A DNA stretch of 64,000 bases from positions 1-64,000 of the forward strand of contig NZ_SWFP01000015.1 of NCBI RefSeq assembly GCF_005869225.1. Direction: 5' to 3'. Both the position numbers and the translations under genes were made by a program. The DNA comes from Dyadobacter bucti. Its GTDB lineage: Bacteria > Bacteroidota > Bacteroidia > Cytophagales > Spirosomataceae. This document shows, one piece after another, positions 44,544 through 53,662 of this stretch. Under the pieces are notes generated by a model. The model was not told where the DNA came from, ran no database searches, and worked only from the letters and a program-made list of their open reading frames with translations. Each line of letters opens with the position of its first letter. Positions within the stretch are counted from its first letter, which is position 1.

Positions 44544-44696
44544 TCAGTCGGGAGAGTAAGTCAACTCCGTAGTGTCATCGTCATACAAACTCCCTTGTTT
44601 CCCTTTGGTCAATTTTGTGACGTTTCCAAATTTGTTAAGAACAGGTTTGCGATAGGATTTTTTTGTTTTTGAAAGGTAGGAATGCGCTTTTTTCAT
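44544..44696 (-). CDS. Lasso peptide precursor (candidate)
   Basis: 50 residues from the ATG at 44696. The leader holds Y15xxP18xL20xxxG24xxxxxT30, the known lasso leader pattern recognised by the leader-binding protein, with the required Thr at the penultimate leader position. Cleavage after Lys31 gives a 19-residue core that begins with Gly1 and reads GKQGSLYDDDTTELTYSPD. Ring acceptors would be Asp8 or Asp9, as usual. The gene is directly followed (5 bp) by the cyclase gene. No leader-binding protein (B1), leader protease (B2) or exporter is seen in the window. Confidence 0.75.
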   Translation of the reverse strand: MKKAHSYLSKTKKSYRKPVLNKFGNVTKLTKGKQGSLYDDDTTELTYSPD

Positions 44697-44823
44697 GCAG
44701 GTTGAATCATTGAGTAAAAGTATACAGGTGTCAGGCGTAAAATTAGTTATGGAAATCTTATTTACAAATGTTGACAAAAAGGAAATGTCAGAATCTTTCA
44801 GCAACACGCCAATAGTTGGTCAT

Positions 44824-44922
44824 TCATTCATTGTTATCGGGAAAGGCGACTTCCTGAACCTCATCCACTGGTAGGAAGCGAAATCGGAATTCGAATAGCT
44901 GATTCAGTTTTTCGTCGTACAT
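44824..44922 (-). CDS. Short frame upstream of the lasso precursor (32 aa)
   Basis: ATG at 44922 to a TGA at 44824: MYDEKLNQLFEFRFRF, then LPVDEVQEVAFPDNNE. On the same strand as precursor and cyclase, ~127 bp before the precursor. It is too short for a B1 protein. It may be chance, or a relic. Confidence 0.3.
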   Translation of the reverse strand: MYDEKLNQLFEFRFRFLPVDEVQEVAFPDNNE

Positions 44923-44988
44923 TTTTGATCCATTTGTTTTAAAGTTGGATATAAATTGTAGAATTGTATAAAAATCTTTCTGTGTTTC

Positions 44989-45495
44989 ATGTTCGGATTT
45001 TACCTCAAATTCACTATTTCGTTTTTGGTTGTTGTACTTATTGCAAGTGGATGCAAAAGCTCGTTAATCATTGATAGGTCAGAAATTTCCGATATTCCTG
45101 GCGGGGCAACCCAGGTCTATGCTTTTTCACCAGTGTCTGCAGATAGCCTTTTTATTTACACCTCACGCCTGTTAACTCAAAAAGGCTGGATTGTTCGAGA
45201 AGCAAAAGCCTCTAATCAGATCAGTTGCGACCCCAGAATGGTTAAGGGTGGCGTTCACATAAAGCCGTTAATAAAAATTGAATCCAACGATGAAGGATCC
45301 GTTGCGATCTATTCAGGGGTTTGGTCTCTGCGTCCAATGCACCAGGATCGAATTGATTTTATCGTAACCCAGGCTGAAAACAGGACGGAGAGAATAACAT
45401 GGAAAGGATATAAGACAAAACCGGGACTGGCTTTTCAAAATTTGATCATGATGGCTAAGCGAGGGCCTCAGGCTCAGATAAGGTATAAAAACTAA
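44989..45495 (+). CDS. Hypothetical lipoprotein
   Basis: 168 residues. Lipobox VLIASGC (Cys ~22). The rest (DSLFIYTSRLLTQKGWIVREAKASNQISCDPR..., VAIYSGVWSLRP) is not recognised. Divergent from the lasso genes; no clear link to them. Confidence 0.7.
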   Translation: MFGFYLKFTISFLVVVLIASGCKSSLIIDRSEISDIPGGATQVYAFSPVSADSLFIYTSRLLTQKGWIVREAKASNQISCDPRMVKGGVHIKPLIKIESNDEGSVAIYSGVWSLRPMHQDRIDFIVTQAENRTERITWKGYKTKPGLAFQNLIMMAKRGPQAQIRYKN

Positions 45496-45745
45496 CTCGC
45501 TAACGCTGACTGCAAATATCCCTAAGGCCAATAACTAAAATTGGCGGAACGTGCTTAGTTGTGACTATGCTCATGGCGGAAAATAAGGAACCAACTACTT
45601 CCAGCAATTAGGTAAGTACGTCAGTTTTTTGTCCGACAGTTATTTTATTGGTGTATGGTTATCAGGCCTTATATCACCAATCGTCTGCTTTTTGCTAAAC
45701 CGGTGTGGTTGCTCATTGTTGTTATAATAGTAGGGAAAGGATTAA

Positions 45746-46186
45746 TTACGGCAAGCTTACCTCGAGTTCTCTGAATCTCTTCTTGGCCAGACTGTCCAGC
45801 CAGCCGCCGCTGAGAGTTTCAAGAATATAGCCCAACTGCTGTTTGCCCTCAGCTCCTTCAGCTACTCTACCAATACGATTTGCGGAATCTGCTTTCAAAA
45901 TGGAATTGTCTAGGGTAGTTAAGCTATCAATCAGTTTCATGTCTTCCATACTTAAAACGGGCTCGGTGATCCCGCTGTGGTCTAGAGCGAGTATTTCTTG
46001 GACAGCTTCTGAATTGTTATAACTTTTCCTCAGCAGCAGCCGAAAATATAGCAACTTAAATTCATCAACATAAATACTTTTGTACATTTCATCTTCGGAC
46101 GATTCTTCATTTTCGGTTGTGCATTGCATTTGAAATCCAACCAGTGCCAGAATCGCCAGGCAGTTGAATATTGGTTTTTTCATCAT
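45746..46186 (-). CDS. Hypothetical lipoprotein
   Basis: 146 residues with a lipoprotein signal (FNCLAILALVGFQMQC, Cys ~22). The mature part is acidic and helical (EDEMYKSIYVDEFKLLYFRLLLRKSYNNSEAVQEIL). Not recognised. A large AT-rich palindrome sits just upstream of its start. Confidence 0.7.
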   Translation of the reverse strand: MMKKPIFNCLAILALVGFQMQCTTENEESSEDEMYKSIYVDEFKLLYFRLLLRKSYNNSEAVQEILALDHSGITEPVLSMEDMKLIDSLTTLDNSILKADSANRIGRVAEGAEGKQQLGYILETLSGGWLDSLAKKRFRELEVSLP

Positions 46187-46223
46187 GACTTTTGAATTAG
46201 TTGTACAAAATGGTTTGTGCTGA

Positions 46224-46272
46224 ATATCTATTCTTTAATATATAGATAAATTATATATTAAAGAATAGATAT
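46224..46272. repeat. Perfect 21-bp inverted repeat, AT-rich
   Basis: Arms 46224-46244 and 46252-46272, loop 7 nt. Arm begins ATATCTATTCTTTAAT. It lies 38 bp upstream of the lipoprotein gene start and ~460 bp before katG. Confidence 0.85.
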
Positions 46273-46612
46273 TTATATATGTACGAAGCTCGGTTTAGAG
46301 GATAGAGCAATTACAGGAGACAAGCGGCCAAAAAGGCCAGAAAACCAGCTTCGCTGGTAAATTTTAATGGGGGAGGAAGTGAGAGGGTGCCTAGCTGTCG
46401 ACGTCAAAATGTTTTTCTGACGGACATCTTTGGTGACAAGGGTGACCGCTTCCCAAGATGGCTAAAAGCGAAAAAGAACGTCAAAGAGAAGTAATTCATA
46501 TTACTTTGCTGATAGTTAATGTTTTCATAAAGTTGAAATGAAAGTTACCGAAATCCATCGACCTTGGTGAAGCGAGGGCAGGTAGCAAGTAAGTTGGTTC
46601 GACTATACCAAA

Positions 46613-46648
46613 ATAGATTTTAGCTATCGAAATATAGAATTAATCGAT
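46613..46648 (+). promoter_or_regulatory. OxyR-like binding site upstream of katG
   Basis: ATAGATTTTAGCTAT (46613-46627) fits the OxyR half-site pattern ATAGnTnnnAnCTAT exactly; six bases on, ATAGAATTAATCGAT (46634-46648) matches most of it. It lies 86 bp before the katG start. The spacing is one base short of the published arrangement. The rest of 46273-46733 shows no gene. Confidence 0.45.
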
Positions 46649-46733
46649 TGTGATTATTTCTTTCGATATTATAACTTTATCGACCTGCACAAATAACAAT
46701 GCAGGTTTTTGGTCAATACATGAATTTATAAAA

Positions 46734-49007
46734 ATGGAAAAAGAATCAGACGACATCAGTAAATGCCCGTTTCACAATGGCAGTTTGAAGCAAAGTGTTG
46801 GCGGTGGCGGCACCAGGAACCGTGATTGGTGGCCCAATCAGTTGAAGCTAAGTATTCTGCGTCAGCATTCATCTTTGTCCAATCCGATGGGTGAGGATTT
46901 CAACTATGCCGAAGCCTTCAAAAGCCTCGACCTGGAAGCTGTGAAACGAGACCTTCACGCGCTCATGACCGATTCACAGGATTGGTGGCCGGCAGATTTC
47001 GGGCATTACGGTCCCCTTTTTATCCGCATGGCATGGCATAGTGCAGGAACGTATCGCGTGGGTGACGGCCGTGGCGGAGCAGGGGCGGGGCAGCAGCGTT
47101 TTGCTCCCTTAAACAGCTGGCCGGATAACGTGAGCCTCGATAAAGCCCGCAGGCTGCTTTGGCCAATTAAACAGAAATATGGCCGGAACATTTCATGGGC
47201 AGATCTGATGATCCTTACGGGGAATGTTGCCCTGGAATCCATGGGTTTCAAAACATTTGGCTTTGCGGGCGGACGTGCAGATGTGTGGGAGCCGGATGAA
47301 GACGTATACTGGGGTTCGGAAACTACGTGGCTGGGCAACGACCATCGCTATGCGGATGGATCAGCTGGGGTTGGCGGACATGGCGTCGTATCATCCGATG
47401 AAGATCCGGGACGTAACATCCATTCACGCAACCTCGAAAATCCGCTGGGCGCGGCGCATATGGGCCTTATCTATGTGAATCCCGAAGGTCCGGACGGTAA
47501 TCCTGATCCGGTTGCATCCGCCAGGGATATTCGTGAAACATTCGGCCGTATGGCGATGAATGACGAAGAAACAGTTGCACTGATCGCAGGAGGCCACAGC
47601 TTCGGTAAAACCCATGGTGCTGCTCCTTCCGATCACGTCGGCAAAGAACCGGAAGCAGCTGACGTGGAGTTGCAGGGCCTGGGCTGGAGCAACAGCTACG
47701 GCTCCGGGAAAGGTGCAGATACGATTACAAGCGGGCTGGAAGTAATATGGACTACAACGCCCACACAATGGAGTAACAACTTCTTCGAAAACCTATTCGG
47801 TTTCGAGTGGGAATTGACAAAAAGCCCTGCCGGTGCGCATCAGTGGGTTGCGAAAGATGCGGGCGGGATCATACCTGATGCATACGACAGTTCAAAAAAG
47901 CATGCGCCGACGATGTTGACGACCGACCTTGCTTTGAAGTTCGATCCTGCTTACGAAAAAATATCCAGGCGCTTCCTCGAAAATCCTGACGACTTCGCTG
48001 ACGCTTTTGCAAAGGCATGGTTTAAGTTGACGCACCGCGATATGGGGCCGCGTGCCCGCTACCTTGGTCCGGATGTGCCGGATGAAGTATTGCTATGGCA
48101 GGATCCTATTCCCGCAGTGGATCATGCACTGGTAGATGAAAGTGATGTTGCAGCCCTCAAGGCAAAAATATTGGCTTCCGGGTTAAGCGTATCGGAACTG
48201 GTCTCTACGGCATGGGCTTCGGCTTCTACATTCCGTGGTTCAGACAAACGCGGAGGCGCTAATGGTGCCCGTATCCGTCTGTCTCCTCAGAAAGACTGGG
48301 AGGTTAACAACCCGGCGCAGTTACAAAAAGTGTTGAAAGCATTGGAAAGCATTCAGCATGAATTTAACACCGCATCGCTGAGTGACAAGCGTGTATCGCT
48401 GGCGGATCTGATCGTATTGGCCGGTGCCGCCGGTGTTGAGCAAGCAGCCACCGCTGCTGGGCATGCAATTACAGTTCCTTTTACCCCTGGCCGCATGGAT
48501 GCTTCCCAGGAGCAGACCGATGTGGAGTCAGTTGGATATCTTGAACCGGTTGCTGACGGTTTCCGCAATTACAAAAAGTCGAAAGTTTCTGTATCCACTG
48601 AAGCATTGCTGATCGATAAGGCGCAGCTGCTTACCCTTACCGGCCCTGAGCTTGCAGTTCTGGTGGCTGGCTTGCGGGTGTTGGACGCTAATTTCGACGG
48701 TTCCAAAAATGGTGTTTTCACATCGCGCCCCGGGCAGCTAACCAACGATTTCTTCGTTAATCTGCTCGATATGGGCACTTCTTGGAAAGCTTTTTCAGCA
48801 GACAAGGAATTGTACCTGGGAAGCGAACGTGCCAGTGGTCAACCAAAATGGACCGCCACCCGCGCAGATCTTGTATTTGGATCCAATTCAGAATTGCGGG
48901 CTATTGCAGAGGTGTACGCTAGCTCCGATGCTTCTGGTAAATTTGTGAGTGACTTTGTAGCGGCTTGGAGCAAAGTAATGAATCTTGACAGATTTGACCT
49001 GGCTTAG
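46734..49007 (+). CDS. katG: Catalase-peroxidase KatG
   Basis: 757 residues from the ATG at 46734 (MEKESDDISKCPFHNG), the family's usual start; a GTG at 46650 would add 28 residues. Distal active site MAWHSAGTYRVGDGRGG with the catalytic His and the Trp before it; GLIYVNPEGPDG supplies the Tyr of the Met-Tyr-Trp cross-link; proximal haem His in GGHSFGKTHGA. The C-terminal domain is present. It breaks down hydrogen peroxide. Confidence 0.97.
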   Translation: MEKESDDISKCPFHNGSLKQSVGGGGTRNRDWWPNQLKLSILRQHSSLSNPMGEDFNYAEAFKSLDLEAVKRDLHALMTDSQDWWPADFGHYGPLFIRMAWHSAGTYRVGDGRGGAGAGQQRFAPLNSWPDNVSLDKARRLLWPIKQKYGRNISWADLMILTGNVALESMGFKTFGFAGGRADVWEPDEDVYWGSETTWLGNDHRYADGSAGVGGHGVVSSDEDPGRNIHSRNLENPLGAAHMGLIYVNPEGPDGNPDPVASARDIRETFGRMAMNDEETVALIAGGHSFGKTHGAAPSDHVGKEPEAADVELQGLGWSNSYGSGKGADTITSGLEVIWTTTPTQWSNNFFENLFGFEWELTKSPAGAHQWVAKDAGGIIPDAYDSSKKHAPTMLTTDLALKFDPAYEKISRRFLENPDDFADAFAKAWFKLTHRDMGPRARYLGPDVPDEVLLWQDPIPAVDHALVDESDVAALKAKILASGLSVSELVSTAWASASTFRGSDKRGGANGARIRLSPQKDWEVNNPAQLQKVLKALESIQHEFNTASLSDKRVSLADLIVLAGAAGVEQAATAAGHAITVPFTPGRMDASQEQTDVESVGYLEPVADGFRNYKKSKVSVSTEALLIDKAQLLTLTGPELAVLVAGLRVLDANFDGSKNGVFTSRPGQLTNDFFVNLLDMGTSWKAFSADKELYLGSERASGQPKWTATRADLVFGSNSELRAIAEVYASSDASGKFVSDFVAAWSKVMNLDRFDLA

Positions 49008-49029
49008 CCGTTCATTAGGTTTGAATAGT

Positions 49030-49066
49030 AAAAAGGGCCGTCTGAGATTTTCTGAGACGGCCCTTT
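49030..49066 (+). terminator. Rho-independent terminator of katG
   Basis: AAAAGGGCCGTCT / AGACGGCCCTTTT, 13-bp stem, 11-nt loop, 22 bp past the stop. Confidence 0.88.
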
Positions 49067-49127
49067 TAATTTGCATTCTATTGGTAAAAATGTAATTTGC
49101 TCATAAAGTAAATCAAAAAATTCAGCC

Positions 49128-51470
49128 ATGTTAAAACACTACTTAGTTATCATTTACAGGAATCTGAGCAGGCATAAAAGTACTTTTTTTATCAATCTGA
49201 CAGGTCTTGCATGCGGGCTGGCCAGTATTTTGATGATTTGTTTCTGGGTAAATGATGAAAGGAGTTTTGATAAATATCACGAAAACGACGCGCGGCTTTA
49301 TCAGGTGATGACCAACACTGATGGTGAAAAAGGGATCGAAACCGGTAAGGAGACGCCACATGTTCTGTCGGAAGTTTTGGGTCAGGAAATGCCGGAGGTC
49401 GGGTATATTGCCACAGCTACTCCGGATAAGTTTTTTCCTGCGTTTACACTGTCTGCAAATAGCAAAAAGGTTAAAGGAAATGGCAAATTTGCTACCGGGG
49501 ATTTTTTCAGAATTTTCTCATATCATTTGATTCAGGGCTCCAATGTCTCTGTACTGGCGGATAAAAACGCTATTGTTATCTCTGAAAGTCAGGCGAAAAT
49601 TTTGTTCGGATCAAGTGATAACATTGTTGGAAATACGATCGAATGGGAAATGGCAGGCATCAAAAGGCAGTGTATCGTTACCGGGGTTTTCAAAGATATT
49701 CCCGCCAACAGCTCCGAACACTTCGACTTTGTGTTGTCATTTGACGATCTGAAGGATATCATGGGAATGGGGCCAGGTTGGGCACCGGAGCCTTTCAGCA
49801 CTTATCTGACAGTCAAAAATGGTGTAGATGTTGACGGTTTCGGTCAAAAATTGAGCAGGTATGTTGCCTCCAAAAGCAACCTCACGAACCGGAGATTTTT
49901 TCTGGCGCGGTTCTCTGACAATTATCTTTACAGCACCTATGAAAATGGCAGGCAATCGGGTGGGAGAATTGAATATGTAAGGCTTTTTTCAATAATTGCT
50001 TTGTTTATTCTAGCCATTTCGTGTATCAATTTCATGAATTTGTCTACTGCCAAAGCTGCAAAAAGAGTCAAAGAGGTAGGTGTGAAAAAGGCGCTCGGCG
50101 TCGGTAGGGGAGTGCTGATCCTGCAGTATCTGGGAGAATCGATCGTGATGAGTTTTCTTTCGCTGATCATTGGCATAGCTCTTGTTTTCCTGCTGATGCC
50201 GGGGTTTAACGAGATCACACATAAAAATATACACGTTAATTTCAGTACAGAAATGATGTGGACAGTGGTCTTTATTACATTGTTAACCGGGATTTTGGCA
50301 GGCAGTTATCCGGCGCTGTACTTATCTGGATTTAAGCCTGCAACTATTTTAAAGGGCAGGCTTGCCAATTCAATAGGTGAACAATTTACAAGAAAGGGGC
50401 TGGTAGTGTTTCAGTTCAGCCTGTCCGTTATTTTTATCGTGTCGGTTCTGGTGCTCTACAAACAGATCGATTATGTACAAAGCAAAAATCTGGGTTTTGA
50501 TAAAAACAATGTGGTCTGTTTCGAATCGGAAGGGAAAGAGGCCTTTCTGAATGAAATCCAAAATTTACCCGGCATAGAAAGAGCTTCGAATATGATCGGA
50601 AGTGTCATAAATGAAACATTTGGCCGCCAGGGCGTTTTGCAATGGAACGGAAAAGGTATTCCGTTTCAGTCGTACGGAGTTAATTATGGACTAATAGAAA
50701 CATTGGGAATTGAAATCAGGGAGGGACGGACTTTTTCCAAAAGCTTTGGCTCCAATCAATCGGAGGTGATCATAAACGAAGCAGCCGCTGAGGCAATGGG
50801 GCTGGAAAACCCAATCGGCACGGTCATCAAAGGGCAGGGTAACGACACTGAAATTATCGGCGTGGTGAAGAACTTTCATTTTCAATCTCTCCACGAAAAG
50901 ATACAGCCGGTCAAATTCCGGCTGGACAACAATGGGGCATCGACGATCGTCGTAAAAATGCAGCCGGGGAAGGAACGAGAAGCCATCAAAAACCTGGAAG
51001 CGACGTACAAGAAGTTTCATCCGGGTATGTCATTTGAATATAAGTTTTTGGATAGTGATTACCAGGCGCTTTACGCATCTGAACAGCAGGTCTCGGTATT
51101 GGCCCGTTATTTTGCCGGATTGTCGATTTTAATATCTTGCCTGGGACTTTACGGGCTATCTGCTTTCACTGCTGAAAGCAGGCTTAAAGAAATCGGTATA
51201 AGAAAAGTCCTGGGAGCCGGGGTATTCAGTATAATTCGGTTGCTATCAGGGGAATTTATAAAAATGATATTCATTTCAATTTGTATCTCCTTGCCATTGA
51301 GTTATTTAATTGCAAAAAACTGGCTTGATGGTTTTGCTTTCAGGATAGAACTGGAATGGGGGTATTTTTACTTGACAGCCCTTATAACGTTTACTATCGC
51401 TCTTGTCACAATAAGCTTTCAATCCGGTAAAGCCGCGTTGGCTGATCCGGTTAAATCTTTGAGTAACTAA
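49128..51470 (+). CDS. ABC transporter permease (FtsX/MacB type)
   Basis: 780 residues. First transmembrane segment at ~20-40, a MacB-like periplasmic core domain to ~250, then three segments (~285-305, 335-355, 375-395), a further TM near 425-445, a second periplasmic domain, and three C-terminal segments with the FtsX pattern (GLSAFTAESRLKEIGIRKVLGAG). The two-half layout is usual in Bacteroidota. No ATPase gene is adjacent, so the partner is elsewhere. Substrate unknown. Confidence 0.9.
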   Translation: MLKHYLVIIYRNLSRHKSTFFINLTGLACGLASILMICFWVNDERSFDKYHENDARLYQVMTNTDGEKGIETGKETPHVLSEVLGQEMPEVGYIATATPDKFFPAFTLSANSKKVKGNGKFATGDFFRIFSYHLIQGSNVSVLADKNAIVISESQAKILFGSSDNIVGNTIEWEMAGIKRQCIVTGVFKDIPANSSEHFDFVLSFDDLKDIMGMGPGWAPEPFSTYLTVKNGVDVDGFGQKLSRYVASKSNLTNRRFFLARFSDNYLYSTYENGRQSGGRIEYVRLFSIIALFILAISCINFMNLSTAKAAKRVKEVGVKKALGVGRGVLILQYLGESIVMSFLSLIIGIALVFLLMPGFNEITHKNIHVNFSTEMMWTVVFITLLTGILAGSYPALYLSGFKPATILKGRLANSIGEQFTRKGLVVFQFSLSVIFIVSVLVLYKQIDYVQSKNLGFDKNNVVCFESEGKEAFLNEIQNLPGIERASNMIGSVINETFGRQGVLQWNGKGIPFQSYGVNYGLIETLGIEIREGRTFSKSFGSNQSEVIINEAAAEAMGLENPIGTVIKGQGNDTEIIGVVKNFHFQSLHEKIQPVKFRLDNNGASTIVVKMQPGKEREAIKNLEATYKKFHPGMSFEYKFLDSDYQALYASEQQVSVLARYFAGLSILISCLGLYGLSAFTAESRLKEIGIRKVLGAGVFSIIRLLSGEFIKMIFISICISLPLSYLIAKNWLDGFAFRIELEWGYFYLTALITFTIALVTISFQSGKAALADPVKSLSN

Positions 51471-51477
51471 AATATTT

Positions 51478-52392
51478 ATGCTTGACATTGTTATTGAAGC
51501 CCGCCAGGCCGCCATCAACGAATCGATGATGGTCAAAAGAATCCTCCCGTTCCGACTTAGGAGAATGGTAGGCCCGTTTATTTTTATGGATCACGCAGGG
51601 CCTGTTGCCAATATTCCTGCAAACCCATCGTCGCTGGACGTGCTGCCGCATCCGCATATCGGGCTTTCGACAGTGAGTTATCTTTTTGGAGGGCAGGTAA
51701 CCCATCGCGATAGTCTTGGTGTGGAACAAATTATCCGTCCGGGTGAAGTAAACTGGATGACCGCCGGCAGTGGCATTGCGCATTCCGAAAGATTTGAAGA
51801 TCCTGCCGCATTGACGGGAGGGCTGGAAATGATACAGACCTGGGTGGCTTTGCCTGAAAAGGATGAAGAGGCTGCACCTTCTTTTAAAAACTACACGACC
51901 GGGGAACTGCCGGTTTTTACCGAAAAAGGGATATGGATGCGCCTGATCGCGGGTGACGCCTACGGTTTGAAAAATGGAGTTCAGGCGCATTCACCGATGT
52001 TTTATTTGCATGTTGTTCTCACCAGGGGGGCAAGGTTCGGGGTGCCTGCGGGGTATTCGGAACGTGGATTTTATATTGTAAAAGGGTCGGTTGAAGTATC
52101 CGGCCATACGTATCAGCAGGGACAAATGCTGGTGTTCAACAAGGGAGTTGATCCTGTAATTATTGCCAAAGATAACACTACCCTGATGATGCTGGGAGGT
52201 GAACCGCTGGGGGAGCGGTTTATCTGGTGGAATTTTGTTTCGTCCAGGAAAGAACGCATAGAGCAGGCAAAGGAAGACTGGAAACAGGGCAGGATCGTAC
52301 TGCCGCCAAATGACGACCACGACTTTATCCCGCTCCCGGAAGATAAGACACGCCCGGCAGGCGGAGCACCACCTCCGGAGCCGCTTTCGTAG
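51478..52392 (+). CDS. Pirin family protein
   Basis: 304 residues. Metal-site cupin pattern: FIFMDHAGP, LPHPHIGLSTVSYLF (His pair), TAGSGIAHSERFE (His, Glu) in order. The C-terminal pirin half is also present (GVPAGYSERGFYIVKGSVEV). Pirins are iron-binding, with quercetinase or regulatory roles in some members. Begins 7 bp after the permease stop. Confidence 0.93.
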   Translation: MLDIVIEARQAAINESMMVKRILPFRLRRMVGPFIFMDHAGPVANIPANPSSLDVLPHPHIGLSTVSYLFGGQVTHRDSLGVEQIIRPGEVNWMTAGSGIAHSERFEDPAALTGGLEMIQTWVALPEKDEEAAPSFKNYTTGELPVFTEKGIWMRLIAGDAYGLKNGVQAHSPMFYLHVVLTRGARFGVPAGYSERGFYIVKGSVEVSGHTYQQGQMLVFNKGVDPVIIAKDNTTLMMLGGEPLGERFIWWNFVSSRKERIEQAKEDWKQGRIVLPPNDDHDFIPLPEDKTRPAGGAPPPEPLS

Positions 52393-52489
52393 GTGTGGGG
52401 CAAATGCTTGGTCGGCGCTGCCTTGATTTTTTAACCGGATAACGTGTAGTGTCGGCCTTTCAGATGTAGGTAACAGGAAAATACTCAAC

Positions 52490-53653
52490 ATGACCCCGTT
52501 AGATAAAAACCGGATAAGATCGATCGATCTTTTAAAAGGACTGGTGATGGTGCTGATGGTACTTGATCATACCAGGGACTACTTTTACCAATCGAGCAGC
52601 GTCCTTTCTATTACTGATCCCGAGAATGCAACATTTCCGGTTTACACGACCCGCTGGATCACCCATTTCTGTGCGCCGACGTTCAGTTTCCTGGCAGGAA
52701 TGTCTGTTTTTTTGTCGGGTAAAAGAAAAACAAAAACTGACCTTTCGATTTTTTTGCTGAAACGCGGGTTGTGGCTGGTTTTTCTTGAGTTAACCGTAAT
52801 TGCGTTCGCCTGGTATTTTGACATCCGTTTCAGGAACATTGATCTGGCCGTTATCTGGTGCCTGGGGATCAGTATGATTTTTCTGGCAGCTGTTATCCAT
52901 TTGCCCAAGGGAGTAATTCTATTGTTATCCTGTCTGCTGATTTTCGGGCATAATCTGTTGGATAAGGTTCATTTCGAGGGCAGTGCATTGTGGAGCGTGC
53001 TACACGAGCTCTCTCACGTGGAATTGTCCGATACGCATACTTTAAATATCATTTACCCGATCATACCATGGATTGGTGTGATGTCGCTGGGCTATTACTT
53101 TGGGAATTTTTACAGGCTTACCGTAGAAGCATCGGCCAGAAAACGGCTTTTCAATACGATCGGATTTTTGGCGGTTGCATTGTTTGTGGTGGTACGTTGG
53201 ATCAATGTGTACGGCGATCCTTCGCCCTGGAAGCACTACGCGACTGTTGGGCAAACTGTAATGTCGTTTTTGAATGTCACCAAATATCCGCCTTCACTTT
53301 TATACCTCCTTGTAACACTTTCCGGCGCGTTTCTGTTTTTGGCCAATTCCGAGACATGGAAAGGAAAATTGGTGGATTTCTTCTGCGTTTTTGGTCGCGT
53401 GCCTTTTTTCTACTATATCATGCACCTGTACCTGATCCGTACTCTGGCTGCTGTCGCGGCTGAACTGACGGGTTATGGCTGGCAGCTCATGGTCCAGACG
53501 CAATTTGATATCGATCTGAAAGATTACGGGTTTAGTTTAGGCGTCGTATATGCTGTATGGGTCGGGATTATCCTGGTCCTTTACCCGTTTTGCCGACAGT
53601 TTGATGCATACAAACAAAGCCACCGGGAAAAGTGGTGGCTGAGTTATCTGTAA
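52490..53653 (+). CDS. DUF1624 / heparan-alpha-glucosaminide acetyltransferase-like membrane protein
   Basis: 387 residues with about ten transmembrane segments. The N-terminus (RIRSIDLLKGLVMVLMVLDHTRDYF) and ITHFCAPTFSFLAGMSVFL are hallmarks of the HGSNAT/acyltransferase-3-like group, with catalytic-type His in DHTRD. It may move acyl groups across the membrane; substrate unknown. The 97-bp gap to pirin suggests a separate start. Confidence 0.87.
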   Translation: MTPLDKNRIRSIDLLKGLVMVLMVLDHTRDYFYQSSSVLSITDPENATFPVYTTRWITHFCAPTFSFLAGMSVFLSGKRKTKTDLSIFLLKRGLWLVFLELTVIAFAWYFDIRFRNIDLAVIWCLGISMIFLAAVIHLPKGVILLLSCLLIFGHNLLDKVHFEGSALWSVLHELSHVELSDTHTLNIIYPIIPWIGVMSLGYYFGNFYRLTVEASARKRLFNTIGFLAVALFVVVRWINVYGDPSPWKHYATVGQTVMSFLNVTKYPPSLLYLLVTLSGAFLFLANSETWKGKLVDFFCVFGRVPFFYYIMHLYLIRTLAAVAAELTGYGWQLMVQTQFDIDLKDYGFSLGVVYAVWVGIILVLYPFCRQFDAYKQSHREKWWLSYL

Positions 53654-53662
53654 GTAAAAGTA

